DNA of 49,498 nucleotides from Thermoleophilaceae bacterium (GCA_040901445.1 JBBDYQ010000003.1:1-49498); one strand, 5' to 3'. Shown: positions 1 through 7,524, numbered from the stretch's first letter. Numbers and translations: made by a program. The notes: generated by a model from the letters alone, not told the origin.

Positions 1-96
1 CGAACCCCAGCTGAAAAGATGGCGGAACTGTTGCGTTGACCGCCTGAAGCCGCCGCCCCCCTATCCAGGACGGTTGCCTTCTTCGATCCGTCGCCG

Positions 97-378
97 CTAG
101 CGCGATCCCCCCGCTACCGCGGGCAGGATCGTGACCTCGTCGCCGTCGTCGACGGGCGTGTCGAGACCCTCGAGGAAGCGGATGTCCTCGCCCTCGACGT
201 AGACGTTCACGAAGCGGCGCAGGTCGCCGTCCACCGCGATGCGGTCGCGCAGGCCGTCGAAGCGGTCGTAGAGCCCGTCGAGCACCTCGCCGACGGTGGC
301 GGCCTCGTCGACGGTGGCCTCCGCCTCGCCGCCGGTGACGGCCCTCAGCTGCGCCGGGATCTTGACCGTGATCGCCAT
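97..378 (-). CDS. MoaD/ThiS-family sulfur-carrier-like protein
   Basis: A 93-residue beta-grasp (ubiquitin-like) protein. The sequence starts MAITVKIPAQL, has the family's hydrophobic C-terminal strand (EVTILPAVAGG), and matches the MoaD/ThiS/CysO group in length. In that family the C-terminal Gly-Gly is adenylated and thiocarboxylated to deliver sulfur. Here the Gly-Gly is not terminal: it is followed by Ser-Arg. Family members with extra residues (CysO-like, HcyS and QbsE systems) rely on a JAMM-type peptidase to expose Gly-Gly, and no such peptidase is visible in this window. The start lies 23 bases after the threonine-synthase-like gene on the same strand, so the two are probably cotranscribed from the SAM-riboswitch promoter, although a TATATT hexamer also lies 10 bases before this ATG. 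The client is probably the upstream PLP enzyme (inference). The alternative is a generic molybdopterin-synthase small subunit. Confidence 0.85.
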   Translation of the reverse strand: MAITVKIPAQLRAVTGGEAEATVDEAATVGEVLDGLYDRFDGLRDRIAVDGDLRRFVNVYVEGEDIRFLEGLDTPVDDGDEVTILPAVAGGSR

Positions 379-401
379 GGGGGCAGGCAATATACCCGCC
401 G

Positions 402-1634
402 CTACGCGGCGACCGCCGCCCGGCCGAGCGCGCCCTCGAACGAGCTCACGGTGGGGTCGATCTCGTGGGTCTGGAACGTGCCCCGCACGGTGTCGAGCGT
501 CTTCAGGCCCTCGCCCGTGATGACCGCCACGACGCGCTCCTCCGGGTCGATCGAGCCCGCCGCGGCGAGCTTGGCCAGCACCGCCGCGGTGACGCCGCCG
601 GCCGTCTCGGTGAAGATGCCCGTCGTCTCGGCCAGCAGGCGGATGCCCGCGCAGATCTCCTCGTCCGTGACCGACTCGATCGTGCCGCCGGAGCGGCGCG
701 CGAGCTCGAGCGCGTAGGGGCCGTCCGCCGGGTTGCCGATGGCGAGCGACTTGGCGATGGTGTGGGGCTTGACGGGCTTGCACACCTCCCAGCCCTCCGA
801 GAAGGCCGTCGCGACCGGAGAGCAGCCCGCCGCCTGGGCGCCGTCCATGACGGGGACCCTGCCCTCGAGCAGACCGACCTCGAGCCACTCCTCGAAGCCG
901 CGCGCGATCTTCGTGAACAGCGAGCCGGAGGCGATCGGCGCCACAACGCGATCGGGCAGCTCGAAGCCGAGCTGCTCGGCGATCTCGTAGGACAGCGTCT
1001 TCGAGCCCTCGGCGTAGTAGGGCCGCACGTTGACGTTCACGAACGCCCACTCGCGGTCGTGCGAGAGCTCGGTGCAGAGCCGGTTGACGTCGTCGTAGTT
1101 GCCGCGCACGGCCACGAGGTTCGTGCCGTAGACGCCCGTGGCGAGCACCTTCTGCTCCTCGAGGTCCGCGGGGATGAACACATAGGACGCCAGGCCCTCC
1201 GCGGCGGCGTGCGCCGCCACCGCGTTGGCGAGATTGCCGGTAGACGCGCAGGCCACGACCTCGTAGCCGAGCTCACGCGCCTTGGCCAGCGCGACCGCCA
1301 CCACCCGGTCCTTGAAGGAGTGGGTCGGGTTGGCGGCGTCGTTCTTGACCCACACCTCGCGCAGCCCCAGCCGCTCGGCCAGGCGGTCGGCCTTCACGAG
1401 CGGGGTGAGCCCCGGCGCCAATGCGGAGCGCGGCGCGCGCTCGAACGGCAGGAAGTCGGCGTAGCGCCAGATGGAGTGCGGGCCGGCCTGGATCCTGCGG
1501 CGCGCGTGAGCGGCGTCGATCCCCGACAGGTCGTAGGCCACCTCGAGCGGGCCGAAGCAGCCATCGCAGACGTAGCGGGCCTCGAGCGGGTAGGTCTCGT
1601 GACATTCCTTGCACTGGAGCGCTTGAACGGACAT
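402..1634 (-). CDS. thrC: Threonine synthase (or threonine-synthase-like PLP enzyme)
   Basis: A 410-residue fold-type II PLP enzyme. The N-terminus has two CxxC pairs (C8/C11 and C23/C26) typical of this threonine synthase subgroup. The PLP lysine is K108 in NPTHSFKDR, and a glycine/serine phosphate-binding segment (CASTGNLANA) follows. Threonine synthase converts O-phosphohomoserine to threonine in the cytoplasm. Two context clues are unusual: a SAM-I riboswitch lies just upstream, and a MoaD/ThiS-like carrier gene follows 23 bases downstream. O-phosphohomoserine is also a precursor for homocysteine, so this copy could transfer sulfur from a carrier thiocarboxylate instead of adding water (inference). 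The ATG is preceded by AAAGGA at 1640-1645, five bases away. Threonine synthase remains the default call. Confidence 0.88.
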   Translation of the reverse strand: MSVQALQCKECHETYPLEARYVCDGCFGPLEVAYDLSGIDAAHARRRIQAGPHSIWRYADFLPFERAPRSALAPGLTPLVKADRLAERLGLREVWVKNDAANPTHSFKDRVVAVALAKARELGYEVVACASTGNLANAVAAHAAAEGLASYVFIPADLEEQKVLATGVYGTNLVAVRGNYDDVNRLCTELSHDREWAFVNVNVRPYYAEGSKTLSYEIAEQLGFELPDRVVAPIASGSLFTKIARGFEEWLEVGLLEGRVPVMDGAQAAGCSPVATAFSEGWEVCKPVKPHTIAKSLAIGNPADGPYALELARRSGGTIESVTDEEICAGIRLLAETTGIFTETAGGVTAAVLAKLAAAGSIDPEERVVAVITGEGLKTLDTVRGTFQTHEIDPTVSSFEGALGRAAVAA

Positions 1635-1648
1635 CTGGTTCCTTTCGG

Positions 1649-1691
1649 GTCTCCGCCTGCATGTGTGACGGAGACGAGCGCTCCAGTCACA
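1649..1691 (-). promoter_or_regulatory. Riboswitch expression platform (mutually exclusive hairpins)
   Basis: Two competing hairpins can be drawn between the SAM aptamer and thrC. Hairpin A pairs GTCTCCG with CGGAGAC (1649-1655 with 1669-1675) and ends four bases before the AAAGGA ribosome-binding site. Hairpin B pairs TGTGAC with GTCACA (1686-1691 with 1664-1669), extended by GGAG/CTCC. It consumes the 3' strand of aptamer helix P1 and the arm of hairpin A. SAM binding would hold P1, free hairpin A and occlude initiation. Without SAM, hairpin B would leave the start region open. No U-tract follows, so translational control is more likely than termination. Drawn by hand; no folding energies were computed. 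Confidence 0.6.
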
Positions 1692-1811
1692 TCTTCCAGT
1701 GCCCTAGCTCGGGGCCTGATGGAATTGGCACCGTTCCCGTCGGCCAGTGGCCGATCGAGGATGGTTGCCGGGGTTTCACAGGGCCATTTCCCTCCACCCC
1801 TCTCGATGCGA
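1687..1811 (-). promoter_or_regulatory. SAM-I (S-box) riboswitch aptamer
   Basis: On the minus strand the leader shows the S-box hallmarks in order: ATCGAGAGGGGTGGAGGGA, then TGGCCCTGTGAAACCCCGGC followed by AACC, then GGTGCCAATTCC. Helix P1 can be drawn between TCGCATC (1805-1811) and GATGTGA (1687-1693), with one G-U pair. The roughly 125-base size fits SAM-I aptamers. It lies in the leader of the threonine-synthase-like gene, an atypical target, since S-boxes usually sit on methionine, cysteine or SAM genes. Confidence 0.92.
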
Positions 1812-1831
1812 GCGGTTATGTCGAACGATGA

Positions 1832-1859
1832 AGAATAGCGGCGTCCGCGGCGGATTCAA
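1832..1859 (-). promoter_or_regulatory. Probable promoter of the SAM-riboswitch transcript
   Basis: On the minus strand there is a -35-like TTGAAT (1854-1859), a 16-base spacer and a -10-like TATTCT (1832-1837). Initiation would fall about 15-20 bases before aptamer helix P1. The -35 overlaps the stop codon of the upstream methyltransferase gene. Confidence 0.55.
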
Positions 1860-2623
1860 GGGTCCCCAACGGGCCGCCTGCAGACCGCGAACAGGTCGAG
1901 GGCCTCCGGAAGGGGGCCGTCGCGCAGCTCGAAGTCCCCCACCGCGATCGCCCGGGCCGCCGGGTCGGGGCGCCTCCGGGCGCGCGTGAGCGAGAGGTCG
2001 TAGGCGAACTGCTTGGCCCGCCTGGGCAGCAGGCGGCGCAGCCGCAGGGGGTCGAGCCGGAGCCGGCGGTGCATGAGCCGCTTCTCCTTTGCCACCAGCT
2101 CGAGGTAGCGCGGCGAGCCATAGACGCCCTTCATCCCCACCTCCCCGAACGAGCGCGAGCACAGGGCGCGCAGCTGCTCGGGGTCGTACTCGACGTGGTG
2201 GTAGGGGTCGATGATCTCGTCGGGCTTGAGGAAGGTGAGGCGGTTGGGGGTCACGAAGATCGCGGTGCCGCCGGGCTCGAGCACCCGGGCCACGCCGGCC
2301 AGCACCCGCTCGGCATCCGGAACGTGCTCGATCGACTGCACCGAGAGCACCGATGGGAACGAGCCCCCCGGGAAGGGCAGCTCGCGCATGTCGGCCACCA
2401 CGGTCTCCCGGTCCTGGGAGGCGAGTGCCTCCGGCGAGAGGTCCACGCCCACGGTCTCGCGCGGCGCCAGGTGGTGGTGGGAGTGGCCGGTGCCGGCGCC
2501 CAGGTCGAGCACGCGGCCGGGGCCCAGGATGGCAGCCGCCGCCACGTACGCCGCCTCGGTGCGCCGGAAGGTGGGGTTGAAGCCACCCTCGCTGGTCACG
2601 ACGCGCTCGCCGGTGACGATCAC
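1856..2623 (-). CDS. Class I SAM-dependent methyltransferase
   Basis: A 255-residue cytosolic methyltransferase. Motif I is VLDLGAGTGHS, followed by an acidic motif II strand (TVGVDLSPEAL), VVADMRELPFPGGSF, and a post-motif segment with LEPGGTAIFVTPN. This is the Methyltransf_11/UbiE-like fold. The GTG start at 2623 overlaps the stop of the preceding GT2 gene as GTGA, so it is translationally coupled as the third gene of a GT-C / GT2 / methyltransferase operon. The target is probably a sugar or lipid-linked glycan (inference from context). The C-terminal 80 residues are Arg-rich (RRLRLDPLRLRRLLPRR), possibly for membrane or phosphate binding. The substrate cannot be read from the sequence. 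Confidence 0.88.
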   Translation of the reverse strand: MIVTGERVVTSEGGFNPTFRRTEAAYVAAAAILGPGRVLDLGAGTGHSHHHLAPRETVGVDLSPEALASQDRETVVADMRELPFPGGSFPSVLSVQSIEHVPDAERVLAGVARVLEPGGTAIFVTPNRLTFLKPDEIIDPYHHVEYDPEQLRALCSRSFGEVGMKGVYGSPRYLELVAKEKRLMHRRLRLDPLRLRRLLPRRAKQFAYDLSLTRARRRPDPAARAIAVGDFELRDGPLPEALDLFAVCRRPVGDP

Positions 2624-3387
2624 GCCTGGAACCGCCTGCTGCGCCAGACGCCGCGGCGGTGAAGCACGAGCCGCCCGAGGGCGGCCAGCGTCTTGAGCCC
2701 GTAGACGGCCGCCGGGCGGAACCCGATCGAGGAGGCGTCGTCGAAGTAGCGCGAGCGCGCGGGCACCTCGGCGATCCGAAAGCCGAAGTGCACCGTCTGG
2801 AACAGGACCTCCGAGTCGAATGAGAAGCCGAGCGAGTTGCGCAGGAACGGGATCGACATGAGCAGCTCGCGCGAGTACGCGCGGTAGCCCGTGTGCATCT
2901 CCGACAGCCCGGTGCCCAGCACCGCGTTCTCGACGCCGGTGAGCGCCCGGTTGGCCACGTACTTGTAGCGCGGCATGCCGCCCTCGAGCGCGGCTCCGGG
3001 CTCCGCCAGACGCGAGCCCAGGACCATGTCGGCATCGCCGCGCAGGATGGGCTCGACCAGGCGCGGGATCAGCGTGGGCTCGTACTGCCCGTCGGGGTGG
3101 AGCATGACCACCACGTCCGCGTCCACCTGCAGGGCGTGGAGGTAGCAGGTCTTCTGGTTGCCCCCGTAGCCCACGTTGTGCGGGTGCCAGATCACGTGGA
3201 GGGGAAGGGTGCGGGCCAGGCTCACCGTCTCGTCGGTGGAGGAGTCGTCCACGAGCACCACCTCGTCCACCCAGTCGCGCGGGATGCCCTGCACGGTGCG
3301 CTCGAGCGTGCGCGCCGCGTTGCGGGCGGGCATGACCACGACGACCTTGCGGCCGTCGCGCAGCGCGATGTCGGGCTCGTGCGTCAC
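2620..3387 (-). CDS. Glycosyltransferase family 2 (polyprenyl-phosphate hexose synthase-like)
   Basis: A 255-residue GT-A enzyme resembling DPM1/polyprenyl-phosphate mannose or glucose synthases. The N-terminal nucleotide-binding strand is KVVVVMPARNAARTL, followed by VVLVDDSSTDET, the HNVGYGGNQKT loop, and a metal-site region VVMLHPDGQYEP where DGQ takes the DxD position. The acceptor-side segment MHTGYRAYSREL follows. There is no C-terminal membrane pair. It probably transfers a hexose from a nucleotide sugar to polyprenyl phosphate on the cytoplasmic face, to supply the adjacent GT-C-like membrane protein (inference). The GTG start at 3387 overlaps the GT-C stop by four bases, and its own stop overlaps the methyltransferase start. 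Confidence 0.88.
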   Translation of the reverse strand: MTHEPDIALRDGRKVVVVMPARNAARTLERTVQGIPRDWVDEVVLVDDSSTDETVSLARTLPLHVIWHPHNVGYGGNQKTCYLHALQVDADVVVMLHPDGQYEPTLIPRLVEPILRGDADMVLGSRLAEPGAALEGGMPRYKYVANRALTGVENAVLGTGLSEMHTGYRAYSRELLMSIPFLRNSLGFSFDSEVLFQTVHFGFRIAEVPARSRYFDDASSIGFRPAAVYGLKTLAALGRLVLHRRGVWRSRRFQA

Positions 3388-5297
3388 GCCGCGGGAGGGT
3401 AGAGCTCGTAATAGTCGTCCTCCCACACGGGAGCCAGGTCGGACACGCACGCGGCCATGCGCTCGTACTCCGGGGTGGGCGGCTGCTTCTGGAGCACCAG
3501 CCAGCCGCGGTCCAGGCGCGCCCGCAGCGCGGCGCAGCCGTCGTCGGCCGTCGCGAGCGGCACGCGGTGCCGGAGGCGGTCGCCGCCGGCCAGGGCGTTC
3601 GTGCCCGGGCCCATGGCCACGTCGCGGTCGCCGCCCTCGTAGCCCGGCTGCACCGCCAGCGTGTCGAGGAACGGGGCATCCCCGAGGCCGACGTCGCCGT
3701 GGCGCTCCACGTACCCGGGCGCGGCGGCGGCCAGCGCCGCGACCCCCGCCACCGCAGCCACCGGGGCCGCCCAGGACGGCGCCGGCAGGCGCACGCGGCC
3801 CAGAGCCCACCCCGTCCCCGCTCCCACCACGAGCAGGCCGGCGATCGATGCCACGCTCGGCCGGAACGGGAACCCGAGCGACAGGACGCGCAGCCCCGAC
3901 AGGACGGTGGCGAGCGCCAGCGTGACGATCGCGGCGCGCCTCACCCCGCGGCCGGCGCCGCGCGCGCACACCGCCACCGCCAGGGTGGCCGCGGCGATGG
4001 CGGGCAGCAGGTAGCGGGTGGCGCCGATGGCCAGGTCCGTGGAGGCGTCGATGCCCGTGTACGGCGCGGCCATCCAGGCCAGGAGGGCGAGCATGGCTGC
4101 CGCGCCCGAAGCCAGGGCGGCCCGCGAGCGGCGCAGCAGCGGGAGCAGCGCGGCCCCCGCGATCAGCACCGCCGCCCCGGCCAGCAGCAGCAGATAGTCG
4201 TCCACGCGGCCGTCGAGCATTTGCGCGGGATGGTCGAGGAAGCTGGCCTCGACCTCCGCGAGCCGCGGCGGCACGGGGTCGCCGAAGGGGGTGGCGACGA
4301 ACGGCCACAGCGGCGAGCCGTGGTCCACCAGGTTGCGGATGGACCACACGCCCCCCACGGCGACGGCTCCGGCGGCCGCGATGGCGATGGGCGCGACGAC
4401 GTCGCGCAGCTTGCGCCGGTGCCGCCACGCGGCCGCGCCGAGCGCGAGCGCCAGCAGCACGGCCGGGGTGGTCTTGGTCCCGAACGCCAGGCCCGCGGCC
4501 ACGAGCGCGGGCGCGAGCAGGAGCGGGCGGCCGCCATCGCGCAGCGACGCCGCACAGAGGGCGGCGGCCGTGACCAGCCAGGCGAGCGCGGCCAGGTCGG
4601 TGAGAGGGCTGCCGAGCTGACCGACCACGAGCGGAAGTGTGAGCAGCGCGACCACCGCCACGCCGGCCACGCGCTGAGGCACGTCGAGCGACCGCAGGCC
4701 GACCCACGCCGAGACGCCGAGCAGGACGGCCATCAGCGGCGTCCACACCGAGGCGACCACCCACGATCGCGAGATCGCGAGCGCCCAGCCCGTGAGCAGC
4801 TCGTTCGTGAGCGGGTAGTTGCCGAACGGGACGCCGGCGATCACCTGCACGTCGTCCCCGGGAGAGCCCCCGTGCACCCACAGCCCCGACAGCGCCAGGT
4901 GGTACACGAGCCCGTCGACCCCCAGCGACGGGTAGCGCAGCTGCCACCCCACCCACCCGGCGAACAGCACGACCAGCGAGCCGGTGACGGCCCTTCTCCG
5001 CAATCCCGCCGCGGCCCACCAGGCGGCGAGCTCCGCCCCGAGCGCCCCCGGCGGGAGCGTGAGCCGGGCCGCGAGCCACGCGGCGGCGGCGCCGAGCGTC
5101 AGGGCGATCGGCGATGCGCCAAGGTCCACCAGGCCCAGCAGCAGCGCCTCGATGCCGGCGATCGCGCAGCCGAAGGCCGCCGCGGCGGACACGGCGGCCG
5201 GCCCGCGGGCGTCGCAGCGCGCCGCAAGCCGGATGCCCGCTCCGGCCAGAGCCGCCACCGCGAGCCCGAGGAGCACGTGGGACCCCAGGACCGTCAC
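3384..5297 (-). CDS. Multi-spanning membrane protein, GT-C glycosyltransferase-like
   Basis: About 637 residues with roughly a dozen Ala/Leu/Val-rich hydrophobic segments. A first outer loop contains acidic residues (SLGVDGLVYHL), as in ArnT/PMT-type GT-C enzymes, which use polyprenyl-phosphate sugars. A soluble C-terminal segment of about 110 residues ends WEDDYYELYPP. The partner GT2 gene downstream would make the donor (inference). I chose GTG at 5297 over ATG at 5306 because a TACGAT hexamer (5305-5310) ends seven bases before the GTG and would remove the ATG from the transcript. The protein is first in a three-gene overlapping operon and divergent from corA. Family assignment rests on topology and context only; an O-antigen ligase-like or unknown transporter role is possible. 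Confidence 0.75.
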   Translation of the reverse strand: MTVLGSHVLLGLAVAALAGAGIRLAARCDARGPAAVSAAAAFGCAIAGIEALLLGLVDLGASPIALTLGAAAAWLAARLTLPPGALGAELAAWWAAAGLRRRAVTGSLVVLFAGWVGWQLRYPSLGVDGLVYHLALSGLWVHGGSPGDDVQVIAGVPFGNYPLTNELLTGWALAISRSWVVASVWTPLMAVLLGVSAWVGLRSLDVPQRVAGVAVVALLTLPLVVGQLGSPLTDLAALAWLVTAAALCAASLRDGGRPLLLAPALVAAGLAFGTKTTPAVLLALALGAAAWRHRRKLRDVVAPIAIAAAGAVAVGGVWSIRNLVDHGSPLWPFVATPFGDPVPPRLAEVEASFLDHPAQMLDGRVDDYLLLLAGAAVLIAGAALLPLLRRSRAALASGAAAMLALLAWMAAPYTGIDASTDLAIGATRYLLPAIAAATLAVAVCARGAGRGVRRAAIVTLALATVLSGLRVLSLGFPFRPSVASIAGLLVVGAGTGWALGRVRLPAPSWAAPVAAVAGVAALAAAAPGYVERHGDVGLGDAPFLDTLAVQPGYEGGDRDVAMGPGTNALAGGDRLRHRVPLATADDGCAALRARLDRGWLVLQKQPPTPEYERMAACVSDLAPVWEDDYYELYPPAA

Positions 5298-5304
5298 GCC
5301 GGGC

Positions 5305-5310
5305 ATCGTA
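5305..5310 (-). promoter_or_regulatory. -10-like TACGAT before the GT-C-like gene
   Basis: TACGAT on the minus strand lies seven bases before GTG 5297, fitting the start-proximal TAnnnT pattern seen across the window and supporting a leaderless transcript. Confidence 0.4.
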
Positions 5311-5333
5311 GGCGAGGGGTCGGAGCCGCGAAG

Positions 5334-5339
5334 TAGAAT
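5334..5339 (+). promoter_or_regulatory. -10-like TAGAAT upstream of corA
   Basis: TAGAAT on the plus strand gives a corA leader of about 35 bases that includes a small reading frame with its own ribosome-binding site. Confidence 0.45.
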
Positions 5340-5356
5340 CCCTGCAGGAGACCGCG

Positions 5357-5458
5357 ATGCTCGACGACCCGTTCAGACGCCATGCCCAACCTGCCCAAGC
5401 CACGTCTGAGGCGCTCCGGGCGCGGCGTCGAGCCGCATCGGCCCGCGCCCAGCGCTGA
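5357..5458 (+). CDS. Possible 33-codon leader ORF overlapping the corA start
   Basis: ATG at 5357 is preceded by GCAGGAG at a normal distance, a better ribosome-binding site than corA itself has. The frame starts MLDDPFRRHAQ, is rich in Arg and Ala, and ends in TGA at 5456-5458, overlapping the corA start at 5382 in another frame. It could be a leader peptide affecting corA translation, or merely chance. No homolog is recognised. Confidence 0.25.
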   Translation: MLDDPFRRHAQPAQATSEALRARRRAASARAQR

Positions 5459-6374
5459 GCCGCGCGTCGAGGTCGTCGAGCACGGCGGCCTGCGCTGGAT
5501 CAACATCGAGCGCCCCGGCCCCGGCGAGCAGGCGTGGCTCGAGGAGCACTTCGAGTTCCATCCCCTCGCCTATGAGGACGTCCGCTCGCGCAACCAGCGG
5601 CCGAAGATCGACGAGTACGAGGACTACCTGTTCATCGTGCTCCACTTCCCGGTCTTCGACAAGGCGGTGGGGCGCCTGAACAGCGGGGAGCTCGACATCT
5701 TCATCGGGCCGGACTTCCTCATCACCCTGCCCAACACGCCGCTGCCGCCCGTGGAGTACCTGTTCGAGCGCTGCCGCGGCTCCGCCGACGTCCGCGAGCA
5801 GCTCTTCGGCAGCGGCACGGGCTTCCTGCTCTACAAGATCGTCGACGACTCGTTCGACTACTGCTTCCCGATGCTGCGCAAGATGGGCAACAAGCTCGAC
5901 CGCGTGGAGGAGGAGATCTTCGAGGGCCGTGCCGAGGAGGTCGTGCGCGACATCTCCAACGTCAAGCAGGAGATCATCAACTTCCGCAAGATCATCCGCC
6001 CGCAGCGGCCGGTCCTGCGCGACCTCGAGCGCACCAAGCAGCGCTACCTGGCCGAGGGCCTCGAGCTCTACTTCGAGGACATCGAGGACGCGTCGGAGCG
6101 GATCTGGGACATGCTCGAGAACTACAAGGAGGTCGTGGAGGCGCTCGAGGCCACCAACGAGTCGGTGATCTCCCACCGCGTGAACGACATCCTGCGCGTG
6201 CTCACCTCGATCAGCGTCATCGTGCTGCCGCTCACCCTCATCGCCAGCGTGTTCGGCATGAACGTGCACGTGCCCGGCCAGGGCGACGTCGCGGCGTTCT
6301 GGGTCGTGATGGGCGTGATGGCGGCCCTGCTCGGCGGCATGCTCTACGTGTTCCGCCGGCGAGGTTGGCTCTGA
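5382..6374 (+). CDS. corA: CorA-family magnesium/cobalt transporter
   Basis: A 330-residue CorA-type channel of the inner membrane that imports Mg2+ (and Co2+). A large acidic cytoplasmic N-terminal domain contains FHPLAYEDV and RNQRPKIDEYEDYLFIVLHF. A long helical stalk follows (KQEIINFRKIIRPQRPVL), then two C-terminal membrane helices. The signature GMN occurs in SVFGMNVHVPG after the first helix, near residue 288, and the short tail is basic. Length is normal for the family. It is divergent from the GT-C operon, and its last codons overlap the next gene on the same strand. A TAGAAT hexamer and a small overlapping reading frame lie in its leader. Confidence 0.95.
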   Translation: MPNLPKPRLRRSGRGVEPHRPAPSAEPRVEVVEHGGLRWINIERPGPGEQAWLEEHFEFHPLAYEDVRSRNQRPKIDEYEDYLFIVLHFPVFDKAVGRLNSGELDIFIGPDFLITLPNTPLPPVEYLFERCRGSADVREQLFGSGTGFLLYKIVDDSFDYCFPMLRKMGNKLDRVEEEIFEGRAEEVVRDISNVKQEIINFRKIIRPQRPVLRDLERTKQRYLAEGLELYFEDIEDASERIWDMLENYKEVVEALEATNESVISHRVNDILRVLTSISVIVLPLTLIASVFGMNVHVPGQGDVAAFWVVMGVMAALLGGMLYVFRRRGWL

Positions 6375-7513
6375 GTCGTCTCGTATATGTCACGGGCAAA
6401 TGGCCCGTGCTGTCGGAGACGTTCGTGAGCGGAGAGCTGCGCGAGCTGCGCCGCCTCGGGGAGGATCCGGCGCTCGTGGCGATCGTGCGCGGGGCGGATG
6501 CGCCACCGCCCGGCTGCCCCGACGCCCGCTACGCCACGGAGCTGCGGGCCGGCGAGCAGCTGCTCGCGCTGGCGGCCCTGCTTGTGCGCCGGCCGCTGCG
6601 CACCCTGCACGCGCTGGCACGCCCCGGGTTCGGCGGCTCGGCGCGCGACGTGGCGGCGCTGGCCCCCCTTGCGCGGGAGCTGGCCGGGGCCCGCCACGTG
6701 CACGCCCACTTCGCCGACCGCCCGGCGGCGCTCGCCGCGCGCCTGGCCGCACTCACCGGCTCGTCGTTCAGCTTCACCGCGCACGCGTGGGACGTCTTCA
6801 CGGGCTGGGACCGCGTGGACGAGAAGCTCGAGGCCGCGGCGTTCGGCGTCACGGTCTGCGAGTACAACCGCCGCTACATCGCCGGGCGCGCTCCGGAGCA
6901 GGCGGACAAGCTGGAGGTGGTTGTCTGCGGCGTCGATCCCGGCGAGTTCCGCCGCTCGCGGCCGTATGACCCGGACGGGCCGCTGGTCGCGGTGGGCCGC
7001 CTCGTGGAGCAGAAGGGCTTCGCCGACCTGGTGCAGGCCGCGGCCATCGGCCGGGGGCGGATCCCCCAGGTGGTGATCGCCGGCGAGGGCCCGGAACGCG
7101 CGCGCCTCGAGGCGCTCATCGCCGAGTCCGGCGCGGACGTGCGGCTGGCCGGCGCCCTCCCCCACGCGCAGATCAGGGCGCTGTACGAGTCCGCCTCGGC
7201 GGCGGTGCTGCCGTGCGTGGTGGCCGTCGACGGCAGCCGCGACTCCATGCCGGTCTCGCTCAAGGAGGCGATGGCGCTCGAGCTGCCGGTGGTGGGAACG
7301 AACGAGGTGGGAATCCCCGAGATGGTCGGGCCAGACCGCGGCCTGCTCGTGCCGCCCGGGGACCCGGAGGCGCTCGCGGCCGCGCTCATCGACCTCCACG
7401 GACGGCCCGCGCAGGAGCGCGCCGCGATGGGGAAGACGGGTCGGGCGTTCGTGGCCGAGCGCTGCAACCTGCGCACGGAGACCGCGCGGCTGCGGGCATT
7501 GTTTCCTCTCTAG
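6365..7513 (+). CDS. Glycosyltransferase family 4
   Basis: A GT-B fold enzyme of about 382 residues. The N-terminal acceptor domain begins LVYVTGKWPVLSETFV, a phrase typical of exopolysaccharide and colanic-acid glycosyltransferases. The C-terminal donor domain has VAVGRLVEQKGFADLV, VVIAGEGPERARLEAL, and the nucleotide-sugar E-x7-E region around SLKEAMALELPVVGTNEVG. It transfers a sugar from a nucleotide donor to a surface glycan or lipid in the cytoplasm. The start is uncertain: TTG at 6365 overlaps the corA end by ten bases, and CTG at 6371 would overlap the corA stop as CTGA. The following phosphomannomutase gene could supply GDP-mannose precursor. Confidence 0.88.
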   Translation: MALSRLVYVTGKWPVLSETFVSGELRELRRLGEDPALVAIVRGADAPPPGCPDARYATELRAGEQLLALAALLVRRPLRTLHALARPGFGGSARDVAALAPLARELAGARHVHAHFADRPAALAARLAALTGSSFSFTAHAWDVFTGWDRVDEKLEAAAFGVTVCEYNRRYIAGRAPEQADKLEVVVCGVDPGEFRRSRPYDPDGPLVAVGRLVEQKGFADLVQAAAIGRGRIPQVVIAGEGPERARLEALIAESGADVRLAGALPHAQIRALYESASAAVLPCVVAVDGSRDSMPVSLKEAMALELPVVGTNEVGIPEMVGPDRGLLVPPGDPEALAAALIDLHGRPAQERAAMGKTGRAFVAERCNLRTETARLRALFPL

Positions 7514-7516
7514 AGT
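7511..7516 (+). promoter_or_regulatory. -10-like TAGAGT before the phosphomannomutase gene
   Basis: TAGAGT includes the stop codon of the GT4 gene and lies eight bases before GTG 7525, the start-proximal TAnnnT arrangement. Confidence 0.4.
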
Positions 7517-7524
7517 CCCCGGCC

